This document shows, piece after piece, positions 62,459 through 64,000 of a stretch of 64,000 bases of DNA. Under the pieces are notes generated by a model, which did not search any database, was not told the DNA's origin, and worked only from the letters and a program-made list of their open reading frames with translations. Numbering within the stretch: the first letter of the stretch is position 1; every line of letters starts with the position of its first letter. Position numbers and translations under genes: made by a program. Source of the stretch: Rhodospirillaceae bacterium (lineage in GTDB: Bacteria > Pseudomonadota > Alphaproteobacteria > Rhodospirillales > Casp-alpha2); assembly GCA_016845145.1 (NCBI GenBank), contig JAERTE010000138.1, forward strand, positions 29,511 through 93,510, in the 5' to 3' direction.

Positions 62459-63690
62459 CACCAAATCCGACAACGGGTCCGGCGCAACCCGCCGACACCG
62501 ACAACCCGTGGATCAGGCGCTTGCCGATCCTGATCGGCGCGCACGTTGTGGGCACCGTGAACGTGGTGTCGGTGATGGCTATGGCGCCGTCGATCACCGG
62601 CGAATTGGGATTGTCGGCGGCGCTGTTCGGCACGTTCGTCTCCGCCTATTACGGTGCGCAGGCGGCGGGATCGCTGCCCGCCGGTTCAATCACCGACCGG
62701 TTTGGTATCGGCCATGCGCTTGTTATTGCGCATGCCATGATGATCGTCGGTGCGTTGGTGATCGCGCTGGCACCCGGCTACGCGGCCTGCATCGGCGGCA
62801 TGGTGTGCATGGGGCTGGGGTATTCCATGACCAACCCGTCAACGGCGCGCGGGGTGCTGGACTGGTTCCCCGCCGAACGCCGTGGCCTCGCCATGGGCCT
62901 CAAGCAAGTGGGCGTGCCAATCGGCGGCGTGTTGGCGGCGGGCAATGGGGCGTTGGCGGCTACTGTTGATTGGCAGTCGTTGATGTATGGCGTGGCGATG
63001 TTGATCGCGTTGAACGGCCTGTTGTGTTTCAGCCTGTTCCGGTTTGACCGCCAAGTGCCGCCCGAGCATCGGCGCAACCCTTTGGCCAATATCGGCGAAG
63101 TGCTGCGTGACAAGAACTTTTGCATCTACACGGTGTTGTCGGGGATGCTGAATGTCGGCCAGACCAATTTCTTTGCCTTCCTGACGCTGTTCTTGACCGA
63201 AGCCGTACGCGCCACTCAGCCCATGGCCGGGTTCGCCATGGGTTTGGCGCAGACCGCCAGCGCCTTGGCGCGCGTTGGCTGGGGGAGTGTCAGCGACAAG
63301 GCGTTTGGCGGGCGGCGGACAATACTCATGGCTTGGATTTGCGGGAGTGCCGCCGTGTTGCTGGTGGTGATGGCCGGGTTGTCGGAATGGGCGGCGGGAG
63401 GAGGCATATGGCTGGCGCTCGCACTTACAGCGGGGCTCGGCATCACCATTGCGTCCTTCGCCCCTGTGGGCCAGGCGATTACCGTCGAGGCGGTGCCGGC
63501 GCGCCTGGCGGGCTCAGCCGTCGGCTTCAATATGGTCGGCGTGCATATCGGCGGGTTTTTGGGCCCGGTCATGTTCGGCGCAGCACTCGATGCCTATGGC
63601 GGCGATTATACGGCGGGCTGGCTTGTAACGGCGGCGGTGACGGCGCTGGGTGTGGGGCTTTTGGTGTTTGCGTTCCGGGAGGGGCGGTAA
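62455..63690 (+). CDS. Major facilitator superfamily transporter
   Basis: 411 residues and twelve predicted helices. The loop 2-3 motif is in GSLPAGSITDRFGIGHALV, and YSMTNPSTARGVLDWFPAERR with GLAMGLKQVGVPIGG is typical of organic-anion-type carriers. The ATG overlaps the stop of the hydrolase gene. It is the fourth gene of the operon and the likely uptake route for its substrate. Confidence 0.9.
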   Translation: MTPNPTTGPAQPADTDNPWIRRLPILIGAHVVGTVNVVSVMAMAPSITGELGLSAALFGTFVSAYYGAQAAGSLPAGSITDRFGIGHALVIAHAMMIVGALVIALAPGYAACIGGMVCMGLGYSMTNPSTARGVLDWFPAERRGLAMGLKQVGVPIGGVLAAGNGALAATVDWQSLMYGVAMLIALNGLLCFSLFRFDRQVPPEHRRNPLANIGEVLRDKNFCIYTVLSGMLNVGQTNFFAFLTLFLTEAVRATQPMAGFAMGLAQTASALARVGWGSVSDKAFGGRRTILMAWICGSAAVLLVVMAGLSEWAAGGGIWLALALTAGLGITIASFAPVGQAITVEAVPARLAGSAVGFNMVGVHIGGFLGPVMFGAALDAYGGDYTAGWLVTAAVTALGVGLLVFAFREGR

Positions 63691-63795
63691 GGGGCGTTAT
63701 CTTCCGTGAAGATGTAAAAAGCAGAACCGGTTTTGGCTGAAACACTGGGGCGCCAATTGATATCTCGCGTCAACGAACTGTTCAGTGATAACTGA

Positions 63796-64000
63796 CTACG
63801 CTTTATCCGCAAGAAAGCCCGCGAAGAAACCCGTCAGTTCCTCGAAGCCCTCCAGTGGCAGGACATGCGCGACATATTGGTCGGGCCGGACGACAATCAT
63901 GCAACCCTGTCTGCGGTCGATCCCGCGCATCTCGAAAATGTCGCCCTCACCTTTGTGGTCGACGCAGAAAGCCTTTTCATGGTCCTGCAAACCGAGCCTG
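63796..64000 (-). CDS. C-terminal part of a flavoprotein aromatic monooxygenase
   Basis: Only the last 67 or so codons are in the window; the frame is open to the right edge. The sequence DIFEMRGIDRRQGCMIVVRP, then DQYVAHVLPL and a C-terminal helix, matches the thioredoxin-like dimerisation domain of phenol 2-monooxygenase and 3-hydroxybenzoate hydroxylase-type enzymes. The FAD domains would lie beyond the window. It converges on the transporter gene with a 105-base gap in which I see no terminator. Confidence 0.75.
   Translation of the reverse strand, partial: RLGLQDHEKAFCVDHKGEGDIFEMRGIDRRQGCMIVVRPDQYVAHVLPLEGFEELTGFFAGFLADKA

Overview
This 64 kb window is a piece of a high-G+C Gram-negative chromosome, most probably a marine alphaproteobacterium of Rhodospirillales type. 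The main clues are thrB2 overlapping rnhA, thrC followed by an M16 (mitochondrial-processing-peptidase-like) gene, an aa3 oxidase locus with ctaG (cox11), EgtD/hydantoinase genes and many CoA-metabolism genes. The lineage is inferred from gene content only. I saw no rRNA, tRNA, CRISPR array, insertion sequence or prophage.

Layout. (1) 0-7.2 kb: the 3' end of a phospholipase D-family gene, then a minus-strand operon gcvT-gcvH-gcvP plus a UxaA-type dehydratase. A tandem glycine riboswitch with a clear intrinsic terminator precedes it. (2) 7.2-16.6 kb: two exported proteins of unknown function, thrB-rnhA, a two-receiver histidine kinase, a CoA transferase, a membrane protein whose reading frame looks shifted at its 3' end, two small convergent genes, and a LysR regulator. 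(3) 16.6-27.7 kb: peroxiredoxin and a DsbD/ScsB-type reductase, YqgE, a tartrate/D-malate-type dehydrogenase, a single-domain response regulator, an isochorismatase remnant, then the minus-strand block MaoC / isomerase / thrC / M16 peptidase / exported protein. (4) 27.9-31.3 kb: a SiaA-SiaB-SiaC partner-switching module with no diguanylate cyclase beside it. (5) 31.3-37.5 kb: a tight minus-strand operon of an M32 carboxypeptidase, an EgtD-like methyltransferase with altered substrate-pocket residues, and hydantoinase/oxoprolinase subunits HyuB and HyuA. (6) 37.6-39.5 kb: an ankyrin protein and a divergent MerR/CDF metal-efflux pair with a textbook 19-bp-spacer promoter. (7) 39.5-46.8 kb: a divergent respiratory locus. 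coxB-coxA-ctaG-coxC run rightward. Leftward are a 28-residue membrane peptide, a DUF420 protein, a subunit-I-like haem protein lacking one conserved His pair, and ctaB. (8) 46.9-53.4 kb: a benzoylformate-decarboxylase-like enzyme followed by a decayed copy of its own 3' end, a large inverted repeat, a low-G+C zinc-ribbon membrane protein, and M20 peptidase, DUF983, BON-domain and enoyl-CoA hydratase genes. (9) 53.5-56.9 kb: a divergent hybrid kinase / OmpR regulator pair. (10) 56.9-64 kb: a LysR regulator divergent from an operon of acyl-CoA dehydrogenase, ADP-forming acyl-CoA synthetase, alkaline-phosphatase-superfamily enzyme and MFS transporter, then the 3' end of a flavoprotein monooxygenase.

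The most interesting parts are the glycine-riboswitch operon that carries a UxaA-type dehydratase, the EgtD-like/HyuAB/M32 operon, the oxidase accessory cluster, the SiaABC module without SiaD, and the phosphatase/acyl-CoA operon. Functions are inferred from motifs read by eye; no database search was run.
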